DNA of 64,000 nucleotides from assembly GCF_017356015.1 (NCBI RefSeq), contig NZ_JAFIQV010000008.1, positions 94,052 to 158,051 of the forward strand, in the 5' to 3' direction. Below the pieces are notes generated by a model. It was not told where the DNA came from and searched no databases. It was given only the letters and a program-made list of their open reading frames with translations. A program made the translations under genes and the position numbers. Below, in pieces: positions 51,913 to 63,010 of the stretch. The first letter of the stretch is position 1; every line of letters begins with the position of its first letter. The stretch comes from Azospirillum sp. SYSU D00513 (GTDB taxonomy: Bacteria > Pseudomonadota > Alphaproteobacteria > Azospirillales > Azospirillaceae).

Positions 51913-53318
51913 GATGTCTCCTTCTGGAAGGCCGGCGTCTCGCCCGGTGCTTTCTCGGCCGTGGATGCTTCCGGCGCCTCCGGAATCCGCACGCCGCGCC
52001 GCGCGAGCTGCCAGGTGAAAAGCGAATGCCCGACCGTGGCGCGCGTCAGCGTGACGGCCGCGGTGACACCGATCAGGGCGGCCAGCGTGACGGTGTGGCT
52101 GGCGGTCATCTCGAAGACCATCAGCACGGTGGAGATTGGCGCGCCGAGCACGGCGGCGGCCACCGCCCCCATCCCGACCACGGCGTAGAGGCTGGCCGTC
52201 GGCCCGCCCCCGGCCAGCAGGCCGAAGGCGGCGCCGGCCAGCGCTCCCAGATAGAGGGCAGGGCCGAAGAAGCCGCCCGCGAAGCCCGAACCGTAGGACA
52301 GCCAGGAGGCCGCCAGCTTGGCCATCAGCAGGGCGGCCAGCACCGGCAGAGGAAAGGCCAGCCGCAGCGCCTCGTCCATGGTCTGGTAGCCGACGCCGAG
52401 CACCTGCGGAAAGCCCAGGGCCAGCAGCCCCAGCAGCAGACCGCCCAAGCCCGGATGCAGCCAACGCGGCAGGCCGAGGCGCCGCTCCGTCCACTGGAAG
52501 GCCCTCTGCGCGGCGAGCGACCCGCCCATGAAGGCGAGAGCCACCGCCCCGGCGGCCAAGCCGAGCAGCGCGAAGAGCGGGTATTCGAGCAGGGCGGGTT
52601 CACTCTGCGGCGGCAGGAGGAAGGCCGGAAACTCGCCGAAGGCCGCCCGGGTCATGATGGTTCCCACCACGGCACCCAACACGATGGGCGTGAAGGCCGC
52701 CAGCACCGCGCCGCCGGTCACCACCTCCAGCGCGAACAGCGCCCCGGCCAGCGGCGCGTTGAAGGAGGCGGCGACGGCCGACGCGACGCCGCACCCCACC
52801 AGAGTCCGGGCATGCCGCGCCGGAAGTCGCAAGGGGGCCGACAGCCGTGAGGCCAGCGCCGCGCCGAGATGCACCACCGGCCCCTCCCGGCCCAGCGAGG
52901 CGCCGCTGCCGAGTGACAGCGCGGAGGCGATGGCGGAGACGGCGCCTGCGCGCATCCCGATGCGCCCCTGGCGCAGGGTCACCGCCTCGATCACGTCGGC
53001 GACGCCCTGCGGCCGCCCTTCCGGCAGGAACCGGCGCACGAGCAGCCCGACCACCAGCCCGCCGAGCGCCGGGGCCAGCACGACCCGCCATGCCGGGAGC
53101 GCGGCTGCGGCCGAGGCCAGCCGCTCCTCGCCCCAGCCGAAGGCGGCATGCTGGACCAGCAGGATGGCGTGGCGGAACAGGATGGCCCCGCCGCCGGCCA
53201 GCGTGCCGACGGCGATGGCCGCAAGCGCCAGCACGATGCGCTGGTCGAGCAGCGCGCGGCGCAGGCGGCGGAGCAGGGGGTTCGCTGGGGCGTTGGGGTC
53301 GGACCGTCGGCGGGGCAT
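51909..53318 (-). CDS. ClC-family chloride channel/transporter
   Basis: The 469-residue polytopic protein has the ClC filter sequences: ALSLGSGASLGREGPVVHLGA, SYGSGFAGGFFGPALYLGAL and GMGAVAAAVLGAPIS. The first filter reads GSGAS where GSGIP is usual. The gating Glu in GREGP is present. There is no CBS domain, so it is a short bacterial form. It overlaps the cupin gene (ATGA), so the two are translationally coupled. It may export fluoride or exchange chloride and protons; the sequence does not decide. Confidence 0.93.
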   Translation of the reverse strand: MPRRRSDPNAPANPLLRRLRRALLDQRIVLALAAIAVGTLAGGGAILFRHAILLVQHAAFGWGEERLASAAAALPAWRVVLAPALGGLVVGLLVRRFLPEGRPQGVADVIEAVTLRQGRIGMRAGAVSAIASALSLGSGASLGREGPVVHLGAALASRLSAPLRLPARHARTLVGCGVASAVAASFNAPLAGALFALEVVTGGAVLAAFTPIVLGAVVGTIMTRAAFGEFPAFLLPPQSEPALLEYPLFALLGLAAGAVALAFMGGSLAAQRAFQWTERRLGLPRWLHPGLGGLLLGLLALGFPQVLGVGYQTMDEALRLAFPLPVLAALLMAKLAASWLSYGSGFAGGFFGPALYLGALAGAAFGLLAGGGPTASLYAVVGMGAVAAAVLGAPISTVLMVFEMTASHTVTLAALIGVTAAVTLTRATVGHSLFTWQLARRGVRIPEAPEASTAEKAPGETPAFQKETS

Positions 53319-53476
53319 GCTGGGAGGGTTTCGCGGGCGTTCCCGCCATTAGAGCGCCGGCGTGGTGCATGCGGAAGCGCAATCGGTGCCTCCCGCATTC
53401 ATAGCCATGCTGTCCGGCCCTGTTGCCGGGTCCCGGCACCGGCGCTATGGTCCCGCTCCTTTTTTCCGGAGCCGTC

Positions 53477-53965
53477 ATGCCGTCCGTCACCATCCGCCCG
53501 GCCGTCGAGGCCGACTCATCCGTCATCCTGCGCTTCGTCCGGGAACTCGCCGAGTTCGAGCGCGAGCCGAACGCCGTCAAGGCGACCGAGGAGGATTTCC
53601 GGCGCGACGGCTGGGGCGAGCGGCCGGTGTTCGAGGCGTTGATCGCCGAGTTGGACGGAGCGCCCGTCGGCTTCGCCCTGACCTTCCGCAACTACTCCAC
53701 CTGGGAGGGGCGGTACGGCATCCATGTGGAAGATCTCTACGTGACGCCGGAGGCGCGCCGTCATGGGGTGGGCCGGCTGCTGCTGGCCGCGGTGGCGCGC
53801 CGCGCGGTGGAGCAGGGCTGCCGCCGCGTGGACCTGGCGGTGCTGGACTGGAACCCCGCCCGGGCCTTCTACGACCGCATCGGCTTCCGCCGCATGGAGG
53901 AGTGGCTTCCCTACCGGCTGACGGGCGATGCCCTGGCGGCCCTGGCCTCGCAATCCGAGGCATAG
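53477..53965 (+). CDS. GNAT N-acetyltransferase, diamine acetyltransferase-like
   Basis: The 162-residue GNAT protein has the pattern VTIRPAVEADSSVILRFVRE, YGIHVEDLYVTPEARRHGVG (acetyl-CoA loop) and VDLAVLDWNPARAFYDRIGF. It resembles spermidine/spermine (diamine) N-acetyltransferases, so it may acetylate polyamines or related amines. ATG at 53477 is clear. A hairpin follows. Confidence 0.88.
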   Translation: MPSVTIRPAVEADSSVILRFVRELAEFEREPNAVKATEEDFRRDGWGERPVFEALIAELDGAPVGFALTFRNYSTWEGRYGIHVEDLYVTPEARRHGVGRLLLAAVARRAVEQGCRRVDLAVLDWNPARAFYDRIGFRRMEEWLPYRLTGDALAALASQSEA

Positions 53966-54000
53966 TCAAAACTGTTCGGAGAAGCGTGTCCCGGAAACAC

Positions 54001-54032
54001 GAAACGGGACACCCTTTCAGGCGTCCCGTTTC
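54001..54032 (+). terminator. Hairpin after the GNAT gene
   Basis: GAAACGGGAC (54001-54010) pairs with GTCCCGTTTC (54023-54032) across 12 nt. There is no separate T-run after the stem, so termination is probable but not strong. Confidence 0.5.
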
Positions 54033-54108
54033 AACGCGGCTCGCGGGCCAGACCCAATCCCGCGTGTTGCTCCGCGCGCTGCCGTCCGATGTTCCGCGTA
54101 TGGCCCTT

Positions 54109-54321
54109 TCAGGCGGCGCGCCGGCCGGCGGCGCTGCCCAGCACGTCCAGGTAATCGGCGCGCTCGTCCTTCAGGCTGGTCAGAAGATCGTTCAGGCTCT
54201 CGCGGACGAACGGGTCGCTCTGCGCGTCCAGCTTCGTTTCGGTGAGCTTGATGAATTCGTCCAGCAGGCCGATGTGGGCGAGGGACGAGGCGTTGATCTT
54301 CTCGGCGGTGACAGCGAACAT
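54109..54321 (-). CDS. Small helical protein of unknown function
   Basis: The 70-residue acidic/helical protein starts MFAVTAEKINASSLAHIGLL and contains DEFIKLTETKLDAQSDPFVR. It is probably cytoplasmic. GGAG lies near the ATG at 54321. I do not recognise a family, but the helical pattern and open frame over the full length support it. Confidence 0.6.
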   Translation of the reverse strand: MFAVTAEKINASSLAHIGLLDEFIKLTETKLDAQSDPFVRESLNDLLTSLKDERADYLDVLGSAAGRRAA

Positions 54322-54493
54322 TGTTCTTCTCCGTTGGACTTGGTGGCCTGGGCCCGCGTCTTGGTGGCTTTATTTAACCGTTACGAAAGTTAACGGCTCG
54401 CTAACGGGCCTATGCGCGAGGTCATATCTTGCGGGGTAATACTAAGACCTGGCAGTAAAGGTAGCGCCCATCCATCCGGATTACTCCGCTTTG

Positions 54494-54889
54494 CTAGAGT
54501 CCGAATTGCGTCGGACTCAGGTTGAGGGATTCGCACAGCCTGCGGGCCATGTGGGACTGGGCCGGGGCCAGCTCGTCTCCCTCGCGGGCGAGCTGGAGGC
54601 AGGCTTCGGCGGTCTGTCTGGCGAGATCGGCGTCACCCTTCACCGCGCGCAACGCGGCGATGGCTTCCTCCTCGCCGATGTCCTGGTTGTCCCGGATCCG
54701 TCCGGAATGCCGGTCGAAGGCGGAGGCCGCCTCCGTCAGGCTTTGGTCCGGCAGGTCGGCGCCGTCCAGCAGAGTGCGGAAGCGCCCGCCGACCCCGGCG
54801 GCATCGGCCCCGTCGACGCTGCCGAGGAGCGCACAGCCCGCGGCGACCGCGTCCAAGGCCTTGTCATTCCCCATCCAATCCCGATTCAT
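54494..54889 (-). CDS. TerB-like (tellurite resistance) helical protein
   Basis: The 131-residue protein fits the TerB/DUF533 helical pattern: ALDAVAAGCALLGSVDGADA near the start, an acidic middle (DNQDIGEEEAIAALRAVKG) and DADLARQTAEACLQLAREGD. TerB-like proteins appear in tellurite and phage-resistance clusters, but no other ter gene is here. The assignment is by pattern only. Confidence 0.6.
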   Translation of the reverse strand: MNRDWMGNDKALDAVAAGCALLGSVDGADAAGVGGRFRTLLDGADLPDQSLTEAASAFDRHSGRIRDNQDIGEEEAIAALRAVKGDADLARQTAEACLQLAREGDELAPAQSHMARRLCESLNLSPTQFGL

Positions 54890-54993
54890 GCCGCTTCCCG
54901 TCTGTGGTCATTGCGCAACAGGCAAGAAGGCTCAGCGGTTTCAAAGGGATGAGGAAGGCATAAGGATAAAGCATCAGGCTTTCGGAGAGGGTC

Positions 54994-55266
54994 CTATGCC
55001 GCTTTGCGCATCCGGTCGAGTTCATCCGCCATATCCGCGCGTGCGATGGCGGCGGCGACCAGATCGTCGAACAGGTCGTGCAGGATGTTGCCGAGGCGCG
55101 CCGGGCCGCGGCCGCCGACCGCCGGACCCTCCATCAGCAGGGCGCCTTCCTGGCCGCGCCAGCCGGGCTGGCCATGCGCGACGGCGCGCCATCCCTGCGC
55201 CTTCATCTCGGCAACGCGCGCCGTAGCAATGAACGCCCGAACGTGATCCACCGCGAACTCGTCCAT
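54994..55266 (-). CDS. Small conserved unknown
   Basis: The 90-residue protein starts [20 protein letters not shown] and contains a Gly-rich middle ([15 protein letters not shown]) and a helical end ([20 protein letters not shown]). GGGAG precedes the ATG at 55266. It is divergent from fumC. No family is recognised. Confidence 0.55.
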   Translation of the reverse strand: MDEFAVDHVRAFIATARVAEMKAQGWRAVAHGQPGWRGQEGALLMEGPAVGGRGPARLGNILHDLFDDLVAAAIARADMADELDRMRKAA

Positions 55267-55483
55267 GGGGACTCTCCCTGGCCAACCCTTCGATGCCGTT
55301 AACCTTACGCTCAAGCCGGGAACGAAACAAGAACTCCGTTGCGGATCCTCGCGCGACTCCGTGGTAGAGGCGGAGTGGCCCGCCAGGGGGACGCCCCGTG
55401 CCATGCGTTTTTCCCCCTTGCCGCCGGGGCGGTTTCGGAAAACCCTTAACGCCGGGATCACTTTCGACGAGGGGAACACCGCC

Positions 55484-56884
<1,401 letters not shown>

Positions 56885-56908
56885 AGACCTTTCTTTGAGG
56901 GCCGGGCC

Positions 56909-57139
56909 TTGAGGAAGCGTTCCGTCCTGATCGCCGGCCACCCCACCAGCGTGTCCCTGGAGGAGGAGTTCTGGGACGCGCTGAAGGGGATCGCCCAGGC
57001 GCGCGGCCGGTCGGTCAACGCCCTGATCGAGGAGATCGACGGCACCCGCACCGGCAATCTCTCCAGCGCCATCCGCGTCTTCGTGCTGAACGCGGTGCGG
57101 AGCGGCCGGGAGGATGGCGGCGCGGACGGAGCCGGTTAG
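56909..57139 (+). CDS. Ribbon-helix-helix domain protein
   Basis: The 76-residue protein of the RHH_4-like type found after fumC in Rhodospirillales has the strand SVLIAGHPTSVSLEEEFWDA. A helix pair (ALKGIAQARGRSVNALIEEI) and NLSSAIRVFVLNAV follow. TTG at 56909 gives the family start (MRKRSVLIAGHPTS). It probably binds DNA as a dimer. A toxin partner is not visible. Confidence 0.75.
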   Translation: MRKRSVLIAGHPTSVSLEEEFWDALKGIAQARGRSVNALIEEIDGTRTGNLSSAIRVFVLNAVRSGREDGGADGAG

Positions 57140-57151
57140 GCGGGGGCGGGC

Positions 57152-57934
57152 GTGACCGCCCCTGGACAGCCGGCCCCACCCCCTCTACACCGAAAGGACG
57201 AGACAACAGAACAGGCATCCGCCGTGCCGCCCGACCTGACGCTCCTCGACGCCTGCGCCCTGGCCTGGTTCCTGACGATGTGGATCGGCTACAAGCTGGC
57301 GCAGGACCATCTGTTGCGCGGGCGCATGGTGGTGAACCAGCATCTGCGCAAGGTGCGCGTCCATTGGATGGAGCGGATGCTGGACCGCGACAACCGCATC
57401 ATGGATTCGCAGCTCGTCGGCCACACGATCAACAGCTGCACCTTCTTCGCCTCGACCACCATCCTGATTCTGGCCGGCCTGCTCGGCTCCTTCGGCGCCA
57501 TCGAGCACGCGCACGAGATCCTGACCAGCCTGACCTTCACCGTCAGCACCTCGCGCCAGCTGTTCGAGATCAAGATGGCGCTGCTCGTGCTGATCTTCAC
57601 CTTTGGCTTCTTCAAGTTCACCTGGGCGCTACGCCAATACAATTACTGCTGCGCGCTGCTCGGCTCGGCCCCGCTGACCTTCACCGACCCGGCGGAGCGC
57701 CGCCTGATGGCGGAGAACATCGCCGATGCCCTGACCCTGGCGATCACCGCCCTGAACGACGGGCTGCGCGCCTATTACTTCGCGCTCGCCGGCCTGTCCT
57801 GGATGATCCACCCCTGGCTCTTCATCATCGCCAGCGGCTGGGTCGTGCTGGTCCTGCTGCGCCGTCAGGCCTTCTCCGGCACGGAAAAGATCATCCGCGC
57901 CCAGCTCCAGGCGCTGGAGCGGCACGAGGGGTAG
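57152..57934 (+). CDS. DUF599 family membrane protein
   Basis: The 260-residue inner-membrane protein has about four hydrophobic segments (LLDACALAWFLTMWIGYKLA, TTILILAGLLGSFGAIE, MALLVLIFTFGFFKFTWALR, WLFIIASGWVVLVLL). Conserved points are MDSQLVGHTINSCTFFASTT and YNYCCALLGSAP, both typical of DUF599. Function is unknown. The start is GTG at 57152 and a Thr/Gln/Pro-rich stretch precedes the first segment. Confidence 0.85.
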   Translation: MTAPGQPAPPPLHRKDETTEQASAVPPDLTLLDACALAWFLTMWIGYKLAQDHLLRGRMVVNQHLRKVRVHWMERMLDRDNRIMDSQLVGHTINSCTFFASTTILILAGLLGSFGAIEHAHEILTSLTFTVSTSRQLFEIKMALLVLIFTFGFFKFTWALRQYNYCCALLGSAPLTFTDPAERRLMAENIADALTLAITALNDGLRAYYFALAGLSWMIHPWLFIIASGWVVLVLLRRQAFSGTEKIIRAQLQALERHEG

Positions 57935-57992
57935 GGGTGAAGCTCTTTCAAAGTAAGTACAATAAAGACCAAGCGGGATAGATCCGACTTTT

Positions 57993-58080
57993 CGTCATCC
58001 CCGTGAAAACGGGGATCCAGAACTTTGCAGAAAAAACCTTTCGGGTGAGTCCTGGATCCCCGCTTTCGCGGGGATGACGG
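57993..58080 (+). repeat. Palindromic repeat element, copy 3
   Basis: The 88-bp copy lies between DUF599 and the PAS-GGDEF gene. Its left stem is CCCCGT-GAAA-ACGGGG, where C-to-T and G-to-A changes keep the stem paired. Confidence 0.9.
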
Positions 58081-58141
58081 CCGAACAGATGGCTGTTTTA
58101 TTTTCCCGAAAGAGCCCACCCGACCGGCGCAACCTGAACGC

Positions 58142-59248
58142 TCACACCGCCGCTTCGCTGCGGTTCTTGCCGGTGCGCTTGGCGTGGTACATGGCCTTGT
58201 CGGCGCTTTTCAGGAGCGTGTCGCCGTCGGAGCCGTCGCGGGGGTAGAGGGCGATGCCGACGCTGGTGGAGATCCGCTCGTCCAGGCCGGGCAGGGGGGT
58301 GCTGACCGTCTCGACGATCTTTCGCGCCACGGTCGCCGCGGCTTCGGCCGTGATGCCGCCCTCCAGCAGCACGGCGAACTCGTCACCGCCCATGCGGGCC
58401 GTGGTGTCGCTGTCGCGCAGCGCCTCGGTCAGGCGCCTGGCGACGGTCACCAGGATTTCGTCGCCGGTGTGGTGGCCGTGCGTGTCGTTGATCGTCTTGA
58501 AACCGTCGAGGTCGAGGTAGAGCAGCGCCAACGGCTGCCCGTCGCGCCGCGCGCGGGCGATGGCGTGGGTCAGCCGGTCCTCGAAGCGGATGCGGTTGCA
58601 CAGGCCGGTCAGCATGTCGTGGCTGGCCAGGTGGCGCAGCCGGTCCTCCAGCGCATGCTGTTCGGTGATGTTGCGGCCGATCCCTTCGACACCGACGGGC
58701 GTGCCCGACTCATCATGGCGGATCAGTGCGTTGACCGACACCCAAAGCGGCGAGCCGTCCTTCCGGCGCATCGCGATCCGGTGCTGCTGGACCCGCCCGC
58801 CGTTGGCGCGCAACGCCTCCAGGAAACGCGCCCGCCCGCCGGGATCGAGGTAGTAGTCGGCGAGGTTGGTGCCGATCACCTCCTCCAGCTCATAGCCGAA
58901 CTCGCGGGCGAAATGCGGCGACACCATGGTGATGGTACCCTTCATGTCCACGCGGTAGAAGGCGTCGGGAAGATTGTCGAGGATCGAGCGGAGGTCGCTT
59001 TCCGACCGCTGGACCCGCGCCATGGCCTCGCGCAGCGCCGATTCCTTGGCGGTGTAGAGCGCGAAGGCCCGCCGCAGGAACAGCCACAGGACGAGCGAGG
59101 TCACCAGAACGAAGCCCATGCCCTTGGCGCTCTGCGCGAACGTGCTGTCCGCCTCCAGGAAGCGGTCGACGGCCAGATCCGAGCCCAGCACCCAAAGCGA
59201 TGCGGACGCGGCGTAGACGCCGACGATGGTCAGGGCAGGGCTTTTCAT
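58142..59248 (-). CDS. PAS-GGDEF diguanylate cyclase
   Basis: The 368-residue protein has two N-terminal membrane segments (about 7-25 and 43-62), a PAS domain with PAC-like end (GTITMVSPHFAREFGYELEE, DGSPLWVSVNALI) and a GGDEF domain. MGGDEF lies near residue 285, with the RxxD inhibitory site (RDSD) ahead of it, so it is likely an active, product-inhibited cyclase. No EAL domain is present. It is on the minus strand before tex. Confidence 0.93.
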   Translation of the reverse strand: MKSPALTIVGVYAASASLWVLGSDLAVDRFLEADSTFAQSAKGMGFVLVTSLVLWLFLRRAFALYTAKESALREAMARVQRSESDLRSILDNLPDAFYRVDMKGTITMVSPHFAREFGYELEEVIGTNLADYYLDPGGRARFLEALRANGGRVQQHRIAMRRKDGSPLWVSVNALIRHDESGTPVGVEGIGRNITEQHALEDRLRHLASHDMLTGLCNRIRFEDRLTHAIARARRDGQPLALLYLDLDGFKTINDTHGHHTGDEILVTVARRLTEALRDSDTTARMGGDEFAVLLEGGITAEAAATVARKIVETVSTPLPGLDERISTSVGIALYPRDGSDGDTLLKSADKAMYHAKRTGKNRSEAAV

Positions 59249-59349
59249 GGGGTTCGCGTGCGCTCCGATCGAGCGAGGAGACTACGCCTTTCGGAGGATG
59301 GCGTCCACGCAGGAGTTGCATGGACGCCACCAGGAGCGGGAGGTGCCGC

Positions 59350-61752
59350 CTACTTCCGCTTGTTCGCGTTGGCGCGGGCGAAGGCTTCGGCGAAGGCGCT
59401 GTTGACCGGCTCCGGCGCTTTCGCGGGCTTCGCCGGACCCTTCCCCTGGCCGGAGCCCTGGCCCTGGCGCAGACCGCCGCCGGCGTTCCCCGGCCGGCCC
59501 TGCGGCCCGCGTCCACCGCCCGCCCGGTCGCCGCCCCGATCCCCGCCGCCCCGCTCGCCGCGCGGCGCGCCCTCGGCCTGGCGGGCCGCCGGCTCGCTCA
59601 GACGCATGGTGAGGGCGATGCGCTTGCGGGGGATGTCCACCTCAAGCACCTTCACCTTCACGATGTCGCCCGCCTTCACCACCGTGTGCGGGTCCTTCAC
59701 GAAGCCGTTGGCGAGCTGGGAGATGTGGACCATCCCGTCCTGGTGCACGCCGATGTCCACGAAGGCGCCGAAGGCCGTGATGTTGGTGGCGACACCCTCC
59801 AGCACCATGCCCGGCTGAAGGTCCTTCAGCTCGTTGACGCCCTCCTTGAACTCGGCCGTCTTGAATTCCGGACGCGGGTCGCGGCCGGGCTTCTCCAGCT
59901 CCTTCAGGATGTCCTCGACGGTCGGCACGCCGAAGCGCTCGTCTGTGAACTCCTCCGGGTTCAGCGAGCGCAGGAATCGCGCGTCGCCGATGAGGCTGCC
60001 GAGGTCGCGCCCCGTCTTCTTCAGGATGCGCTCCACCACCGGATAGGCTTCCGGATGGACGGACGACGCGTCGAGCGGCGTATCCCCGCCCTGGATGCGC
60101 AGGAAGCCCGCCGCCTGCTCGAAGGTCTTCGGCCCCAGCCGCGGCACCTCGCGCAGCTGCTTGCGCGAGCGGAAGGCGCCGTGGCTGTCGCGGAACTCCA
60201 CGATGTTGCGGGCGATGGTCTCGTTCAGCCCCGACACGCGGGTCAGCAGCGGGATCGACGCCGTGTTCAGGTCCACGCCGACGCCGTTCACGCAGTCCTC
60301 GACCACCGCGTCGAGCGAGCGGGCGAGCTTCTGGCCGGACACATCGTGCTGGTACTGGCCGACGCCGATGGACTTCGGCTCGATCTTCACCAGCTCGGCC
60401 AGCGGGTCCTGAAGGCGCCGGGCGATGGACACGGCACCGCGCAGCGACACGTCGAGCTGCGGGAACTCGTGCGCCGCCACCTCCGATGCCGAATAGACCG
60501 AAGCACCCGCCTCCGACACCACCAGCTTGGTCAGATGCAGCTCGGCGTGGCGCTTCATCAGGTCCGACGCCAGCTTGTCGGTCTCGCGGCTCGCCGTTCC
60601 GTTGCCGATGGCGATCAGCTCGGCCTTGTGGCGGGCCGCCAGCGCCGCCAGCGCGGCGATGGAGCCGTCCCAGTCGTTGCGCGGCTGGTGCGGGTAGATG
60701 GTGGTGGTCTCGACCAGCTTGCCGGTCGCGTCCACCACCGCGACCTTCACGCCGGTGCGGATGCCGGGGTCGAGCCCGATGGTCACGCGCGGGCCGGCCG
60801 GGGCGGCCAGCAGCAGGTCGTGCAGGTTGCGGGCGAACACGCGGATCGCCTCGTCCTCGGCGCGCTCGCGCAGGTCGCCCATAAGGTCGGTCTCGACATG
60901 CGGGCCGATCTTCAGCTTCCAGGTCCAGCGCACCACGTCGCCCAGCCACTTGTCGGCCGGGCGGCCCAGGTCGCGGATGCCCGTGTGGGCGGCGATGCCG
61001 CGCTCGGCCGGATGGGGCTGCCCCTCCTCGACCGGCAGGTCGAGCCGGACGTCCAGCACGCCCTGCGCCCGTCCGCGCAGCAGCGCCAGCACGCGGTGCG
61101 AGGGCAGCTTCGACCAGGGCTCCTGGAAATCGAAATAGTCGGAGAACTTGGCGCCCTCCGCGCGCTTCTCCTCGATCACCTTGGACGTCACCACGCCCTT
61201 GTCCGCCATGGTGGCGCGCAGGCGGCCGACCAGCTCGGCGTCCTCGCCGAACCGCTCCACCAGTATGTGGCGGGCGCCGTCCAAAGCGGCCTTGGCGTCG
61301 GCAATCCCCTTGTCGGCGCTGACGAAGGCCGCGGCCTCCGCATCGGGCGCCTTGGCCGGATCGGCGAGCAGCGCGTCGGCCAGAGGCTCCAGCCCGGCTT
61401 CCCGCGCGATCTGCGCCTTGGTGCGGCGCTTGGTCTTGTAGGGGAGATAGAGGTCCTCCAGCCGCGTCTTGGTGTCGGCGGAGCGGATCCGGGCGGCCAG
61501 TTCCGGTGTCAGCTTCCCCTGCTCCTCGATGGAGGAAAGGATGCTGGCGCGCCGGTCCTCCAGCTCGCGCAGGTAGCCAAGCCGCTCCTCCAGCGTGCGG
61601 AGCTGCGTGTCGTCGAGCCCGCCCGTGGCCTCCTTGCGGTAGCGGGCGATGAAGGGGACCGTGGACCCCTCGTCGAGGAGCCTGATGGCGGCCTCCACCT
61701 GGGACTCGCGGGCCGACAGCTCGGTTGCGATGCGCTGGCTGATGGGCTGCAT
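59350..61752 (-). CDS. tex: Tex-like RNA-binding transcription accessory protein
   Basis: The 800-residue protein has the Tex order: N-terminal helical domain ([19 protein letters not shown]), a YqgF-like nuclease fold in the middle ([20 protein letters not shown]), helix-hairpin-helix segments ([20 protein letters not shown]) and an S1 RNA-binding domain near residue 650 ([20 protein letters not shown]). A Gly/Arg-rich tail with [12 protein letters not shown] follows. Tex affects transcription and stress tolerance in other bacteria. The tail, longer than in E. coli, may aid nucleic-acid binding. Confidence 0.95.
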   Translation of the reverse strand: MQPISQRIATELSARESQVEAAIRLLDEGSTVPFIARYRKEATGGLDDTQLRTLEERLGYLRELEDRRASILSSIEEQGKLTPELAARIRSADTKTRLEDLYLPYKTKRRTKAQIAREAGLEPLADALLADPAKAPDAEAAAFVSADKGIADAKAALDGARHILVERFGEDAELVGRLRATMADKGVVTSKVIEEKRAEGAKFSDYFDFQEPWSKLPSHRVLALLRGRAQGVLDVRLDLPVEEGQPHPAERGIAAHTGIRDLGRPADKWLGDVVRWTWKLKIGPHVETDLMGDLRERAEDEAIRVFARNLHDLLLAAPAGPRVTIGLDPGIRTGVKVAVVDATGKLVETTTIYPHQPRNDWDGSIAALAALAARHKAELIAIGNGTASRETDKLASDLMKRHAELHLTKLVVSEAGASVYSASEVAAHEFPQLDVSLRGAVSIARRLQDPLAELVKIEPKSIGVGQYQHDVSGQKLARSLDAVVEDCVNGVGVDLNTASIPLLTRVSGLNETIARNIVEFRDSHGAFRSRKQLREVPRLGPKTFEQAAGFLRIQGGDTPLDASSVHPEAYPVVERILKKTGRDLGSLIGDARFLRSLNPEEFTDERFGVPTVEDILKELEKPGRDPRPEFKTAEFKEGVNELKDLQPGMVLEGVATNITAFGAFVDIGVHQDGMVHISQLANGFVKDPHTVVKAGDIVKVKVLEVDIPRKRIALTMRLSEPAARQAEGAPRGERGGGDRGGDRAGGGRGPQGRPGNAGGGLRQGQGSGQGKGPAKPAKAPEPVNSAFAEAFARANANKRK

Positions 61753-61881
61753 GAAGGACCGTCGCGTGGTGAGAACAAAGGGGGGCTCTATACCCCGAAG
61801 CCTCCCGCGGAGGCCAGTGGCGATCTGGTGACGGTGATCTGGTCATGGGGCCGTTCAGGGCACCCTTCACCAGATTGCCGC

Positions 61882-62847
61882 TCACGGCTCGGCCAGCGCC
61901 GGGTCCTCCGCCCGCTCCAGCCGGAAGGCGCTGGGCGATGCGCCGAAATGGCGCTTGAAGGCGCGGGAGAAGGCTTCCTCCGCCTCGTAGCCGACGCGGG
62001 CGGCCACCTCGCTCACCGGCAGCTCCGTCGCGGTCAGCTGCCGTGCCGCCAGTTGCAGGCGAAGCTGTGTCAAGAGGGCCAGCGGGGCGATGTTCCCCTG
62101 CTTGCGGAAGGCCCGCACCAGCCCGGCGCGCGAGGCGTTGCTGGCGCTGGCCAGCCCGTCCAGCGTCCAGCCGCGTGCCGGGTCTTCCAGCATCAGCAGC
62201 AGCGCCCTGGCCGTGGTACGGTTGCCCAGCAGCGCCAGCACCCCGCCGACCTCCCGCTCCTGCTCCACATGGGCGCGGACGAGCATCGTGAAGAGCGCGC
62301 TCGCCAAGTCGGCGGCGATGGCGCCGGCGCCGGGGCGTGCCTCCTCCAGCTCCGCCCGCATCGTCTCGACCAGCCGTTCCAGCCTGGCCAGCGCGGGGTC
62401 CTGCGCGGTGCCGAGATGGAGTGTGTCGGGCAGGGCGCCGAGCAGCGCGTTGTCGCGCCATTGCTCGAAGCGCAGCCGCCCGCAGATCAGTTCGCAGTCC
62501 GGCTCCCTATCAGAGAGGCCACCCGCGTTGCCGCGTACCGTCACGGCGCCGTTGTGGCTCTGCCCGAAGGTGAAGGATCCGGCGCGCCGCGCGTCCGTGC
62601 CCTCGCCCCGCAGGACGTGGCGGTGGCCGTGCGGCAGGACCAGAATGTCGCCGGCCTCCAGAAGCAGGGACCGCTCGAGACCGGGAAGATCCACCATGCA
62701 GCGCCCGCGCGTGACGATGTGGAAGGGTGCCTCGCCCTCCGGTTCCGGCTCGTGCGGGACCGCCCAGTCCTCGGCGAAGCGGCAGAGCAGGTCCAGCCGC
62801 GGGTGGACGCGCATGAGCTGCGCGAGCCGCGTCAGGGCGTCATCCAT
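61882..62847 (-). CDS. AraC-family transcriptional regulator with cupin-type sensor
   Basis: The 321-residue protein has an N-terminal cupin-like ligand domain (AGDILVLPHGHRHVLRGEG) and a C-terminal double helix-turn-helix (LDGLASASNASRAGLVRAFR, and VSEVAARVGYEAEEAFSRAF with KRHFGASPSAFR). It is divergent from the AhpD-like gene, and the 163-bp gap contains a 17-bp direct repeat with a 21-bp period. It probably controls that gene. Confidence 0.92.
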   Translation of the reverse strand: MDDALTRLAQLMRVHPRLDLLCRFAEDWAVPHEPEPEGEAPFHIVTRGRCMVDLPGLERSLLLEAGDILVLPHGHRHVLRGEGTDARRAGSFTFGQSHNGAVTVRGNAGGLSDREPDCELICGRLRFEQWRDNALLGALPDTLHLGTAQDPALARLERLVETMRAELEEARPGAGAIAADLASALFTMLVRAHVEQEREVGGVLALLGNRTTARALLLMLEDPARGWTLDGLASASNASRAGLVRAFRKQGNIAPLALLTQLRLQLAARQLTATELPVSEVAARVGYEAEEAFSRAFKRHFGASPSAFRLERAEDPALAEP

Positions 62848-62892
62848 GTCCCGTCCTCAAACGCTGTGTCCGGACCTTGCCCGCGTCGGTTT

Positions 62893-62930
62893 GATCCGCG
62901 CGGTCATGCGATCGATCCGCCCGGTCATTC
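62893..62930 (+). promoter_or_regulatory. Direct repeats, likely AraC-family operator
   Basis: GATCCGCGCGGTCATGC at 62893-62909 and GATCCGCCCGGTCATTC at 62914-62930 match at 15 of 17 positions. The 21-bp period is two helical turns, as used by AraC-type activators. They lie about 80 bp ahead of the AhpD-like gene. Confidence 0.65.
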
Positions 62931-63010
62931 AGCCGGACCCGGCCCCGTGGCACCTTCTTCTCACCACGCGGCACGGACGATCCGGGCCGGTGAAACAAGG
63001 AGTGAAGACC

